A stretch of DNA of 64,000 nt from Hypomesus transpacificus. Its lineage: Eukaryota; Chordata; Actinopteri; Osmeriformes; Osmeridae. Location: the NCBI RefSeq assembly GCF_021917145.1, contig NW_025813739.1, positions 1 to 64,000 on the forward strand, written 5' to 3'. Shown here piece by piece: positions 56,104 to 64,000 of the stretch. The notes below the pieces were generated by a model. That model did not search any database. It was not told the DNA's origin and saw only the letters and a list, made by a program, of their open reading frames with translations. A program made the translations under genes and the position numbers. Each line of letters opens with the position of its first letter. Position 1 is the first letter of the stretch.

Positions 56104-56197
56104 TGCTCCAGGTGAGGCTCGAAATCACAACCTCGGCATCGCTCTGCAGAATACTGTCTTATAAGTACCGCGCGCTAACCGATTGCACCACTGGAGC
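56104..56197 (-). tRNA. tRNA-Ile(UAU), copy 15, class II
   Basis: G53 to U and C11 to U. Confidence 0.7.
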
Positions 56198-56316
56198 AGA
56201 TGAAAGACCACCAGCCCCTGTCAAATCTGCACGAAGAGTATGATTGACGCCTCAAACCGATAATTCAAAAACTCAGTTCCATATGATGAACAAAGTAAAG
56301 CCCAACCAAATATCAA

Positions 56317-56410
56317 TGCTCCAGGTGAGGCTCGAACTCACAACCTCGGCATCGCTCTGCAGAACACTGTCTTATAAGTACCGCGCGCTTACCGATTGCG
56401 CCACTGGAGC
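56317..56410 (-). tRNA. tRNA-Ile(UAU), copy 16, class IIIa
   Basis: All stems paired. TTTTT downstream. Confidence 0.88.
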
Positions 56411-56529
56411 AGATGAAAGACCACCAGCTCGTGCCAAATCTGTACGAAGAGTATGATTGACGCCTGAAACCGATAATTCAAGAACTCAGTTCCATATGAT
56501 GAACAAAGTAAAGCCCAACCAAATATCAA

Positions 56530-56623
56530 TGCTCCAGGTGAGGCTCGAACTCACAACCTCGGCATCGCTCTGCAGAATACTGTCTTATAAGTACCGCGCG
56601 CTAACCGATTGCGCCACTGGAGC
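56530..56623 (-). tRNA. tRNA-Ile(UAU), copy 17, class I
   Basis: Reference gene. Leader has a private cctccagccc variant not seen in its block-duplicate, copy 30. Confidence 0.93.
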
Positions 56624-56742
56624 AGATGAAAGACCTCCAGCCCCTGTCAAATCTGTACGAAGAGTATGATTGACGAGTGAAATCGATAATTCAAGAACTC
56701 AGTTCCATATAATGAACAAAGTAAAGCCCAACCAAATATCAA

Positions 56743-56836
56743 TGCTCCAGGTGAGGCTCGAAATCACAACCTCGGCATCGCTCTGCAGAATACTGTCTTA
56801 TAAGTACCGCGCGCTAACCGATTGCACCACTGGAGC
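56743..56836 (-). tRNA. tRNA-Ile(UAU), copy 18, class II
   Basis: G53 to U and C11 to U. Confidence 0.7.
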
Positions 56837-56955
56837 AGATGAAAGACCACCAGCCCCTGTCAAATCTGTACGAAGAGTATGATTGACGCCTCAAACCGAT
56901 AATTCAAAAACTCAGTTCCATATGATGAACAAAGTAAAGCCCAACCAAATATCAA

Positions 56956-57049
56956 TGCTCCAGGTGAGGCTCGAACTCACAACCTCGGCATCGCTCTGCA
57001 GAATACTGTCTTATAAGTACCGCGCGCTAACCGATTGCGCCACTGGAGC
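56956..57049 (-). tRNA. tRNA-Ile(UAU), copy 19, class I
   Basis: Reference gene with TTTTT downstream. Confidence 0.94.
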
Positions 57050-57168
57050 AGATGAAAGACCGCCAGCTCGTGACAAATCTGTACGAAGAGTATGATTGAC
57101 GCCTGAAACCGATAATTCAAGAACTCAGTTCCATATGATGAACAAAGTAAAGCCCAACCAAATATCAA

Positions 57169-57262
57169 TGCTCCAGGTGAGACTCGAACTCACAACCTCG
57201 GCATCGCTCTGCAGAACACTGTCTTATAAGTACCGCGCGCTTACCGATTGCTCCACTGGAGC
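57169..57262 (-). tRNA. tRNA-Ile(UAU), copy 20, class IIIb
   Basis: Also C60 to U. Confidence 0.72.
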
Positions 57263-57381
57263 AGATGAAAGACCACCAGCTCGTGCCAAATCTGTACGAA
57301 GAGTATGATTGACGCCTGAAACCGATAATTCAAGAACTCAGTTCCATATGATGAACAAAGTAAAGCCCAACCAAATATCAA

Positions 57382-57475
57382 TGCTCCAGGTGAGGCTCGA
57401 ACTCACAACCTCGGCATCGCTCTGCAGAATACTGTCTTATAAGTACCGCGCGCTAACCGATTGCGCCACTGGAGC
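57382..57475 (-). tRNA. tRNA-Ile(UAU), copy 21, class I
   Basis: Reference sequence. Confidence 0.93.
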
Positions 57476-57594
57476 AGATGAAAGACCACCAGCCCCTGTC
57501 AAATCTGTACGAAGAGTATGATTGACGAGTGAAATCGATAATTCAAGAACTCAGTTCCATATAATGAACAAAGTAAAGCCCAACCAAATATCAA

Positions 57595-57688
57595 TGCTCC
57601 AGGTGAGGCTCGAACTCACAACCTCGGCATCGCTCTGCAGAATACTGTCTTATAAGTACCGCGCGCTAACCGATTGCGCCACTGGAGC
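57595..57688 (-). tRNA. tRNA-Ile(UAU), copy 22, class I
   Basis: Reference gene beside the second truncated copy; block-duplicate of copy 9. Confidence 0.92.
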
Positions 57689-57708
57689 GGATGAAAGACC
57701 GCCAGCTC

Positions 57709-57794
57709 GTGAGGCTCGAACTCACAACCTCGGCATCGCTCTGCAGAACACTGTCTTATAAGTACCGCGCGCTTACCGATTGCTCCACTGGAGC
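57709..57794 (-). pseudogene. Second truncated tRNA-Ile(UAU) copy
   Basis: Same junction as at 54834, exactly 2,875 bp away, so it arose by duplication of a block already holding the truncation. Confidence 0.88.
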
Positions 57795-57913
57795 AGATGA
57801 AAGACCACCAGCTCGTGCCAAATCTGTACGAAGAGTATGATTGACGCCTGAAACCGATAATTCAAGAACTCAGTTTCATATGATGAACAAAGTAAAGCCC
57901 AACCAAATATCAA

Positions 57914-58007
57914 TGCTCCAGGTGAGGCTCGAACTCACAACCTCGGCATCGCTCTGCAGAATACTGTCTTATAAGTACCGCGCGCTAACCGATTGCGCCA
58001 CTGGAGC
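57914..58007 (-). tRNA. tRNA-Ile(UAU), copy 23, class I
   Basis: Reference gene; block-duplicate of copy 10. Confidence 0.93.
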
Positions 58008-58126
58008 AGATGAAAGACCACCAGCCCCTGTCAAATCTGTACGAAGAGTATGATTGACGAGTGAAATCGATAATTCAAGAACTCAGTTCCATATAATGAA
58101 CAAAGTAAAGCCCAACCAAATATCAA

Positions 58127-58220
58127 TGCTCCAGGTGAGGCTCGAAATCACAACCTCGGCATCGCTCTGCAGAATACTGTCTTATAAGTACCGCGCGCTA
58201 ACCGATTGCACCACTGGAGC
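58127..58220 (-). tRNA. tRNA-Ile(UAU), copy 24, class II
   Basis: G53 to U and C11 to U. Confidence 0.7.
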
Positions 58221-58339
58221 AGATGAAAGACCACCAGCCCCTGTCAAATCTGTACGAAGAGTATGATTGACGCCTCAAACCGATAATTCAAAAACTCAGT
58301 TCCATATGATGAACAAAGTAAAGCCCAACCAAATATCAA

Positions 58340-58433
58340 TGCTCCAGGTGAGGCTCGAACTCACAACCTCGGCATCGCTCTGCAGAATACTGTCTTATAA
58401 GTACCGCGCGCTAACCGATTGCGCCACTGGAGC
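58340..58433 (-). tRNA. tRNA-Ile(UAU), copy 25, class I
   Basis: Reference gene with TTTTT downstream. Confidence 0.94.
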
Positions 58434-58552
58434 AGATGAAAGACCGCCAGCTCGTGACAAATCTGTACGAAGAGTATGATTGACGCCTGAAACCGATAAT
58501 TCAAGAACTCAGTTCCATATGATGAACAAAGTAAAGCCCAACCAAATATCAA

Positions 58553-58646
58553 TGCTCCAGGTGAGACTCGAACTCACAACCTCGGCATCGCTCTGCAGAA
58601 CACTGTCTTATAAGTACCGCGCGCTTACCGATTGCTCCACTGGAGC
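58553..58646 (-). tRNA. tRNA-Ile(UAU), copy 26, class IIIb
   Basis: Also C60 to U. Confidence 0.72.
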
Positions 58647-58765
58647 AGATGAAAGACCACCAGCTCGTGCCAAATCTGTACGAAGAGTATGATTGACGCC
58701 TGAAACCGATAATTCAAGAACTCAGTTCCATATGATGAACAAAGTAAAGCCCAACCAAATATCAA

Positions 58766-58859
58766 TGCTCCAGGTGAGGCTCGAACTCACAACCTCGGCA
58801 TCGCTCTGCAGAATACTGTCTTATAAGTACCGCGCGCTAACCGATTGCGCCACTGGAGC
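58766..58859 (-). tRNA. tRNA-Ile(UAU), copy 27, class I
   Basis: Reference sequence. Confidence 0.93.
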
Positions 58860-58978
58860 AGATGAAAGACCACCAGCCCCTGTCAAATCTGTACGAAGAG
58901 TATGATTGACGAGTGAAATCGATAATTCAAGAACTCAGTTCCATATAATGAACAAAGTAAAGCCCAACCAAATATCAA

Positions 58979-59072
58979 TGCTCCAGGTGAGGCTCGAAAT
59001 CACAACCTCGGCATCGCTCTGCAGAATACTGTCTTATAAGTACCGCGCGCTAACCGATTGCACCACTGGAGC
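58979..59072 (-). tRNA. tRNA-Ile(UAU), copy 28, class II
   Basis: G53 to U and C11 to U. Confidence 0.7.
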
Positions 59073-59191
59073 AGATGAAAGACCACCAGCCCCTGTCAAA
59101 TCTGCACGAAGAGTATGATTGACGCCTCAAACCGATAATTCAAAAACTCAGTTCCATATGATGAACAAAGTAAAGCCCAACCAAATATCAA

Positions 59192-59285
59192 TGCTCCAGG
59201 TGAGGCTCGAACTCACAACCTCGGCATCGCTCTGCAGAACACTGTCTTATAAGTACCGCGCGCTTACCGATTGCGCCACTGGAGC
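59192..59285 (-). tRNA. tRNA-Ile(UAU), copy 29, class IIIa
   Basis: All stems paired. TTTTT downstream. Confidence 0.88.
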
Positions 59286-59404
59286 AGATGAAAGACCACC
59301 AGCTCGTGCCAAATCTGTACGAAGAGTATGATTGACGCCTGAAACCGATAATTCAAGAACTCAGTTCCATATGATGAACAAAGTAAAGCCCAACCAAATA
59401 TCAA

Positions 59405-59498
59405 TGCTCCAGGTGAGGCTCGAACTCACAACCTCGGCATCGCTCTGCAGAATACTGTCTTATAAGTACCGCGCGCTAACCGATTGCGCCACTGGAGC
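59405..59498 (-). tRNA. tRNA-Ile(UAU), copy 30, class I
   Basis: Reference sequence. Confidence 0.93.
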
Positions 59499-59617
59499 AG
59501 ATGAAAGACCACCAGCCCCTGTCAAATCTGTACGAAGAGTATGATTGACGAGTGAAATCGATAATTCAAGAACTCAGTTCCATATAATGAACAAAGTAAA
59601 GCCCAACCAAATATCAA

Positions 59618-59711
59618 TGCTCCAGGTGAGGCTCGAAATCACAACCTCGGCATCGCTCTGCAGAATACTGTCTTATAAGTACCGCGCGCTAACCGATTGC
59701 ACCACTGGAGC
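59618..59711 (-). tRNA. tRNA-Ile(UAU), copy 31, class II
   Basis: G53 to U and C11 to U. Confidence 0.7.
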
Positions 59712-59830
59712 AGATGAAAGACCACCAGCCCCTGTCAAATCTGTACGAAGAGTATGATTGACGCCTCAAACCGATAATTCAAAAACTCAGTTCCATATGA
59801 TGAACAAAGTAAAGCCCAACCAAATATCAA

Positions 59831-59924
59831 TGCTCCAGGTGAGGCTCGAACTCACAACCTCGGCATCGCTCTGCAGAATACTGTCTTATAAGTACCGCGC
59901 GCTAACCGATTGCGCCACTGGAGC
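59831..59924 (-). tRNA. tRNA-Ile(UAU), copy 32, class I
   Basis: Reference gene with TTTTT downstream. Confidence 0.94.
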
Positions 59925-60043
59925 AGATGAAAGACCGCCAGCTCGTGACAAATCTGTACGAAGAGTATGATTGACGCCTGAAACCGATAATTCAAGAACT
60001 CAGTTCCATATGATGAACAAAGTAAAGCCCAACCAAATATCAA

Positions 60044-60137
60044 TGCTCCAGGTGAGACTCGAACTCACAACCTCGGCATCGCTCTGCAGAACACTGTCTT
60101 ATAAGTACCGCGCGCTTACCGATTGCTCCACTGGAGC
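60044..60137 (-). tRNA. tRNA-Ile(UAU), copy 33, class IIIb
   Basis: Also C60 to U. Confidence 0.72.
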
Positions 60138-60256
60138 AGATGAAAGACCACCAGCTCGTGCCAAATCTGTACGAAGAGTATGATTGACGCCTGAAACCGA
60201 TAATTCAAGAACTCAGTTCCATATGATGAACAAAGTAAAGCCCAACCAAATATCAA

Positions 60257-60350
60257 TGCTCCAGGTGAGGCTCGAACTCACAACCTCGGCATCGCTCTGC
60301 AGAATACTGTCTTATAAGTACCGCGCGCTAACCGATTGCGCCACTGGAGC
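60257..60350 (-). tRNA. tRNA-Ile(UAU), copy 34, class I
   Basis: Reference sequence. Confidence 0.93.
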
Positions 60351-60469
60351 AGATGAAAGACCACCAGCCCCTGTCAAATCTGTACGAAGAGTATGATTGA
60401 CGAGTGAAATCGATAATTCAAGAACTCAGTTCCATATAATGAACAAAGTAAAGCCCAACCAAATATCAA

Positions 60470-60563
60470 TGCTCCAGGTGAGGCTCGAAATCACAACCTC
60501 GGCATCGCTCTGCAGAATACTGTCTTATAAGTACCGCGCGCTAACCGATTGCACCACTGGAGC
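60470..60563 (-). tRNA. tRNA-Ile(UAU), copy 35, class II
   Basis: G53 to U and C11 to U. Confidence 0.7.
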
Positions 60564-60682
60564 AGATGAAAGACCACCAGCCCCTGTCAAATCTGCACGA
60601 AGAGTATGATTGACGCCTCAAACCGATAATTCAAAAACTCAGTTCCATATGATGAACAAAGTAAAGCCCAACCAAATATCAA

Positions 60683-60776
60683 TGCTCCAGGTGAGGCTCG
60701 AACTCACAACCTCGGCATCGCTCTGCAGAACACTGTCTTATAAGTACCGCGCGCTTACCGATTGCGCCACTGGAGC
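60683..60776 (-). tRNA. tRNA-Ile(UAU), copy 36, class IIIa
   Basis: All stems paired. TTTTT downstream. Confidence 0.88.
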
Positions 60777-60895
60777 AGATGAAAGACCACCAGCTCGTGC
60801 CAAATCTGTACGAAGAGTATGATTGACGCCTGAAACCGATAATTCAAGAACTCAGTTCCATATGATGAACAAAGTAAAGCCCAACCAAATATCAA

Positions 60896-60989
60896 TGCTC
60901 CAGGTGAGGCTCGAACTCACAACCTCGGCATCGCTCTGCAGAATACTGTCTTATAAGTACCGCGCGCTTACCGATTGCGCCACTGGAGC
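60896..60989 (-). tRNA. tRNA-Ile(UAU), copy 37, class I/III recombinant
   Basis: Class I intron with the class III D-loop change, as if formed by exchange within the gene. Confidence 0.9.
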
Positions 60990-61108
60990 AGATGAAAGAC
61001 CACCAGCTCGTGCCAAATCTGTACGAAGAGTATGATTGACGCCTGAAACCGATAATTCAAGAACTCAGTTCCATATGATGAACAAAGTAAAGCCCAACCA
61101 AATATCAA

Positions 61109-61202
61109 TGCTCCAGGTGAGGCTCGAACTCACAACCTCGGCATCGCTCTGCAGAATACTGTCTTATAAGTACCGCGCGCTAACCGATTGCGCCACTGGA
61201 GC
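61109..61202 (-). tRNA. tRNA-Ile(UAU), copy 38, class I
   Basis: Reference sequence. Confidence 0.93.
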
Positions 61203-61321
61203 AGATGAAAGACCACCAGCCCCTGTCAAATCTGTACGAAGAGTATGATTGACGCCTCAAACCGATAATTCAAGAACTCAGTTCCATATGATGAACAAAG
61301 TAAAGCCCAACCAAATATCAA

Positions 61322-61415
61322 TGCTCCAGGTGAGGCTCGAACTCACAACCTCGGCATCGCTCTGCAGAATACTGTCTTATAAGTACCGCGCGCTAACCGA
61401 TTGCGCCACTGGAGC
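61322..61415 (-). tRNA. tRNA-Ile(UAU), copy 39, class I
   Basis: Reference gene; one of three consecutive class I copies (38-40). Confidence 0.93.
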
Positions 61416-61534
61416 AGATGAAAGACCACCAGCCCCTGTCAAATCTGTACGAAGAGTATGATTGACGAGTGAAACCGATAATTCAAGAACTCAGTTCCAT
61501 ATAATGAACAAAGTAAAGCCCAACCAAATATCAA

Positions 61535-61628
61535 TGCTCCAGGTGAGGCTCGAACTCACAACCTCGGCATCGCTCTGCAGAATACTGTCTTATAAGTACC
61601 GCGCGCTAACCGATTGCGCCACTGGAGC
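61535..61628 (-). tRNA. tRNA-Ile(UAU), copy 40, class I
   Basis: Reference sequence. Confidence 0.93.
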
Positions 61629-61747
61629 AGATGAAAGACCGCCAGCTCGTGACAAATCTGTACGAAGAGTATGATTGACGCCTGAAACCGATAATTCAAG
61701 AACTCAGTTCCATATGATGAACAAAGTAAAGCCCAACCAAATATCAA

Positions 61748-61841
61748 TGCTCCAGGTGAGGCTCGAACTCACAACCTCGGCATCGCTCTGCAGAACACTG
61801 TCTTATAAGTACCGCGCGCTTACCGATTGCTCCACTGGAGC
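61748..61841 (-). tRNA. tRNA-Ile(UAU), copy 41, class IIIb
   Basis: D-stem mismatch. C60 is retained, unlike copies 13, 20, 26 and 33. Confidence 0.74.
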
Positions 61842-61960
61842 AGATGAAAGACCACCAGCTCGTGCCAAATCTGTACGAAGAGTATGATTGACGCCTGAAA
61901 CCGATAATTCAAGAACTCAGTTCCATATGATGAACAAAGTAAAGCCCAACCAAATATCAA

Positions 61961-62054
61961 TGCTCCAGGTGAGGCTCGAACTCACAACCTCGGCATCGCT
62001 CTGCAGAATACTGTCTTATAAGTACCGCGCGCTAACCGATTGCGCCACTGGAGC
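61961..62054 (-). tRNA. tRNA-Ile(UAU), copy 42, class I
   Basis: Reference sequence. Confidence 0.93.
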
Positions 62055-62173
62055 AGATGAAAGACCACCAGCCCCTGTCAAATCTGTACGAAGAGTATGA
62101 TTGACGAGTGAAATCGATAATTCAAGAACTCAGTTCCATATAATGAACAAAGTAAAGCCCAACCAAATATCAA

Positions 62174-62267
62174 TGCTCCAGGTGAGGCTCGAAATCACAA
62201 CCTCGGCATCGCTCTGCAGAATACTGTCTTATAAGTACCGCGCGCTAACCGATTGCGCCACTGGAGC
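62174..62267 (-). tRNA. tRNA-Ile(UAU), copy 43, class II without the C11 change
   Basis: G53 to U but C11 kept, so the two class II changes are separable. Confidence 0.72.
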
Positions 62268-62386
62268 AGATGAAAGACCACCAGCCCCTGTCAAATCTGT
62301 ACGAAGAGTACGATTGACGCATCAAACCGATAATTCAAAAACTCAGTTCCATATGATGAACAAAGTAAAGCCCAACCAAATATCAA

Positions 62387-62480
62387 TGCTCCAGGTGAGG
62401 CTCGAACTCACAACCTCGGCATCGCTCTGCAGAACACTGTCTTATAAGTACCGCGCGCTTACCGATTGCGCCACTGGAGC
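62387..62480 (-). tRNA. tRNA-Ile(UAU), copy 44, class IIIa
   Basis: All stems paired. TTTTT downstream. Confidence 0.88.
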
Positions 62481-62599
62481 AGATGAAAGACCACCAGCTC
62501 GTGCCAAATCTGTACGAAGAGTATGATTGACGCCTGAAACCGATAATTCAAGAACTCAGTTCCATATGATGAACAAAGTAAAGCCCAACCAAATATCAA

Positions 62600-62693
62600 T
62601 GCTCCAGGTGAGGCTCGAACTCACAACCTCGGCATGGCTATGCAGAATACTGTCTTATAAGTACCGCGCGCTAACCGATTGCGCCACTGGAGC
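62600..62693 (-). tRNA. tRNA-Ile(UAU), copy 45, class I mature sequence
   Basis: Mature part is reference; the 3' half of the intron has two private changes (gcatagcc). Confidence 0.9.
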
Positions 62694-62812
62694 AGATGAA
62701 AGACCACCAGCCCCTGTCAAATGTGTACGAAGAGTATGATTGACGAGTGAAACCGATAATTCAAGAACTCAGTAACATATAATGAACAAAGTAAAGCCCA
62801 ACCAAATATCAA

Positions 62813-62906
62813 TGCTCCAGGTGAGGCTCGAACTCACAACCTCGGCATCGCTCTGCAGAATACTGTCTTATAAGTACCGCGCGCTTACCGATTGCTCCAC
62901 TGGAGC
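62813..62906 (-). tRNA. tRNA-Ile(UAU), copy 46
   Basis: As copy 6: class I intron, D-loop change and C11 to A. The 3' spacer variant agtaacatataatg is also shared with copy 6. Confidence 0.75.
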
Positions 62907-63025
62907 AGATGAAAGACCACCAGCTCGTGCCAAATCTGTACGAAGAGTATGATTGACGCCTGAAACCGATAATTCAAGAACTCAGTTCCATATGATGAAC
63001 AAAGTAAAGCCCAACCAAATATCAA

Positions 63026-63119
63026 TGCTCCAGGTGAGGCTCGAACTCACAACCTCGGCATCGCTCTGCAGAATACTGTCTTATAAGTACCGCGCGCTAA
63101 CCGATTGCGCCACTGGAGC
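63026..63119 (-). tRNA. tRNA-Ile(UAU), copy 47, class I
   Basis: Reference gene. Confidence 0.93.
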
Positions 63120-63238
63120 AGATGAAAGACTACCAGCCCCTGTCAAATCTGTACGAAGAGTATGATTGACGGCTGAAACAGATAATTTAAGAACTCAGTT
63201 CCATATGATGAACAAAGTAAAGCCCAACCAAATATCAA

Positions 63239-63332
63239 TGCTCCAGGTGAGACTCGAACTCACAACCTCGGCATCGCTCTGCAGAATACTGTCTTATAAG
63301 TACCGCGCGCTAACCGATTGCGCCACTGGAGC
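63239..63332 (-). tRNA. tRNA-Ile(UAU), copy 48
   Basis: Class I except C60 to U; all stems paired. Confidence 0.88.
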
Positions 63333-63451
63333 AGATGAAAGACCGCCATCTCGTGACAAATCTGTACGAAGAGTATGATTGACGCATCAAACCGATAATT
63401 CAAAAACTCAGTTCCATATGATGAACAAAGTAAAGCCCAACCAAATATCAA

Positions 63452-63545
63452 TGCTCCAGGTGAGGCTCGAACTCACAACCTCGGCATCGCTCTGCAGAAC
63501 ACTGTCTTATAAGTACCGCGCGCTTACCGATTGCGCCACTGGAGC
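63452..63545 (-). tRNA. tRNA-Ile(UAU), copy 49, class IIIa
   Basis: All stems paired. TTTTT downstream. Confidence 0.88.
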
Positions 63546-63664
63546 AGATGAAAGACCACCAGCTCGTGCCAAATCTGTACGAAGAGTATGATTGACGCCT
63601 GAAACCGATAATTCAAGAACTCAGTTCCATATGATGAACAAAGTAAAGCCCAACCAAATATCAA

Positions 63665-63758
63665 TGCTCCAGGTGAGGCTCGAACTCACAACCTCGGCAT
63701 CGCTCTGCAGAATACTGTCTTATAAGTACCGCACGCTAACCGATTGCGCCACTGGAGC
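63665..63758 (-). tRNA. tRNA-Ile(UAU), copy 50
   Basis: Class I with C25 to U (G-U at 10-25). Confidence 0.88.
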
Positions 63759-63877
63759 AGATGAAAGACCGCCATCTCGTGACAAATCTGTACGAAGAGT
63801 ATGATTGACGCCTGAAACCGATAATTCAAGAACTCAGTTCCATATGATGAACAAAGTAAAGCCCAACTAAATATCAA

Positions 63878-63971
63878 CGCTCCAGGTGAGGTTCGAAGTC
63901 ACAACCTCGGCATCGCTCTGCACAACACTGTCTTATAAGTACCGCGCGCTAACCGATTGCACCACTGGAGC
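63878..63971 (-). tRNA. tRNA-Ile(UAU), copy 51, degenerate
   Basis: Discriminator G instead of A, G53 to C, G59 to A, C11 to U and intron changes. Its extra divergence resembles the left-edge copies. Confidence 0.6.
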
Positions 63972-64000
63972 AGATGAAAGACCGCCAGCTCGTGACAAAT

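Larger units (their letters stand above)
53017..64000 (-). repeat. Tandem array of intron-containing tRNA-Ile(UAU) genes, 213-bp period
   Basis: 53 tRNA units (51 full length, 2 truncated) repeat head to tail, all on the minus strand, and continue to the window end. Each gene is 94 bp: acceptor GCTCCAG/CTGGAGC, D arm GCGC...GCGC, anticodon stem CGGTA/TGCCG, loop CTTATAA (anticodon UAU, reads AUA), T arm GTGAG TTCGAGC CTCAC, discriminator A. A 20-nt intron (agacagtattctgcagagcg) follows position 37, the usual site. CCA is not encoded. Classes used below: I, reference mature sequence; II, T-stem G53 to U (breaks 53-61) plus, usually, C11 to U; III, intron with gtgttc and a D-loop T to A, either IIIa (C11 kept) or IIIb (C11 to A, D-stem mismatch). 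Spacers have no obvious TATA. Ten units carry T4-5 downstream; the rest lack any T4. Confidence 0.95.

Noticed and set aside
53369-64000. About 45 plus-strand open frames of 70 codons, nearly identical, repeated through the array
   Set aside because: 213 bp is 71 codons, so any open frame repeats in phase. The frames are antisense to the tRNA genes, begin at TTG rather than ATG, and follow from tRNA and spacer sequence. No independent coding signal.
53017-64000. Regularly spaced direct repeats resembling a CRISPR array
   Set aside because: Both repeat and spacer are conserved in every unit, the repeat is a 94-bp tRNA gene, and the context is vertebrate.

Overview
The window looks like teleost fish nuclear DNA. 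It is gene-poor, rich in CA/GA/TCTG microsatellites, and carries fish-type tRNA-headed SINEs, a Tc1/mariner-IS630 relic and hAT-like MITEs. The one protein gene with recognisable homology is a vertebrate synaptic adhesion gene. The species was not identified.

Left part (1-13.4 kb): an lrrtm4-type gene lies on the minus strand. Its large coding exon (6803 down to 5236) encodes signal peptide, LRRNT, LRR array, LRRCT, stalk, one membrane segment and a tail ending ECEV. A good candidate for the start-codon exon is at 12613-12610, where ATGG is followed directly by a GTAAGT donor. This matches the phase of the acceptor at 6805-6804 and predicts a protein beginning MGSAMRRR. The intron is about 5.8 kb. 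The short-isoform stop overlaps a GAG|GTATGA splice donor, so a longer isoform may use an exon beyond the window.

Middle part (13.4-52.4 kb): no convincing gene was seen. It holds simple repeats, two long minisatellites (37.7 and 42.7 kb), a roughly 570-bp polypyrimidine tract (31 kb), two SINEs of one family (15.0 and 39.9 kb), an hAT-like foldback MITE with an 8-bp target duplication (20.4 kb), and a rearranged IS630/mariner relic that contains a foldback element (21.2-23.3 kb).

Right part (53.0-64.0 kb): this is the outstanding feature. A head-to-tail array with a 213-bp period carries 51 full-length and 2 truncated copies of an intron-containing tRNA-Ile(UAU) gene, all on the minus strand, and it continues past the window end. 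About 21 copies encode one identical mature tRNA. The others fall into recurring variant classes, some with changes in the T stem or D stem. Most units contain no run of four T on the transcribed strand, so read-through into the next unit is plausible. A 2,875-bp block duplication and a 7-unit (1,491-bp) higher-order period show recent unequal exchange. Two diverged copies of a roughly 210-bp direct repeat lie just left of the array.

All alignments and counts were made by eye.
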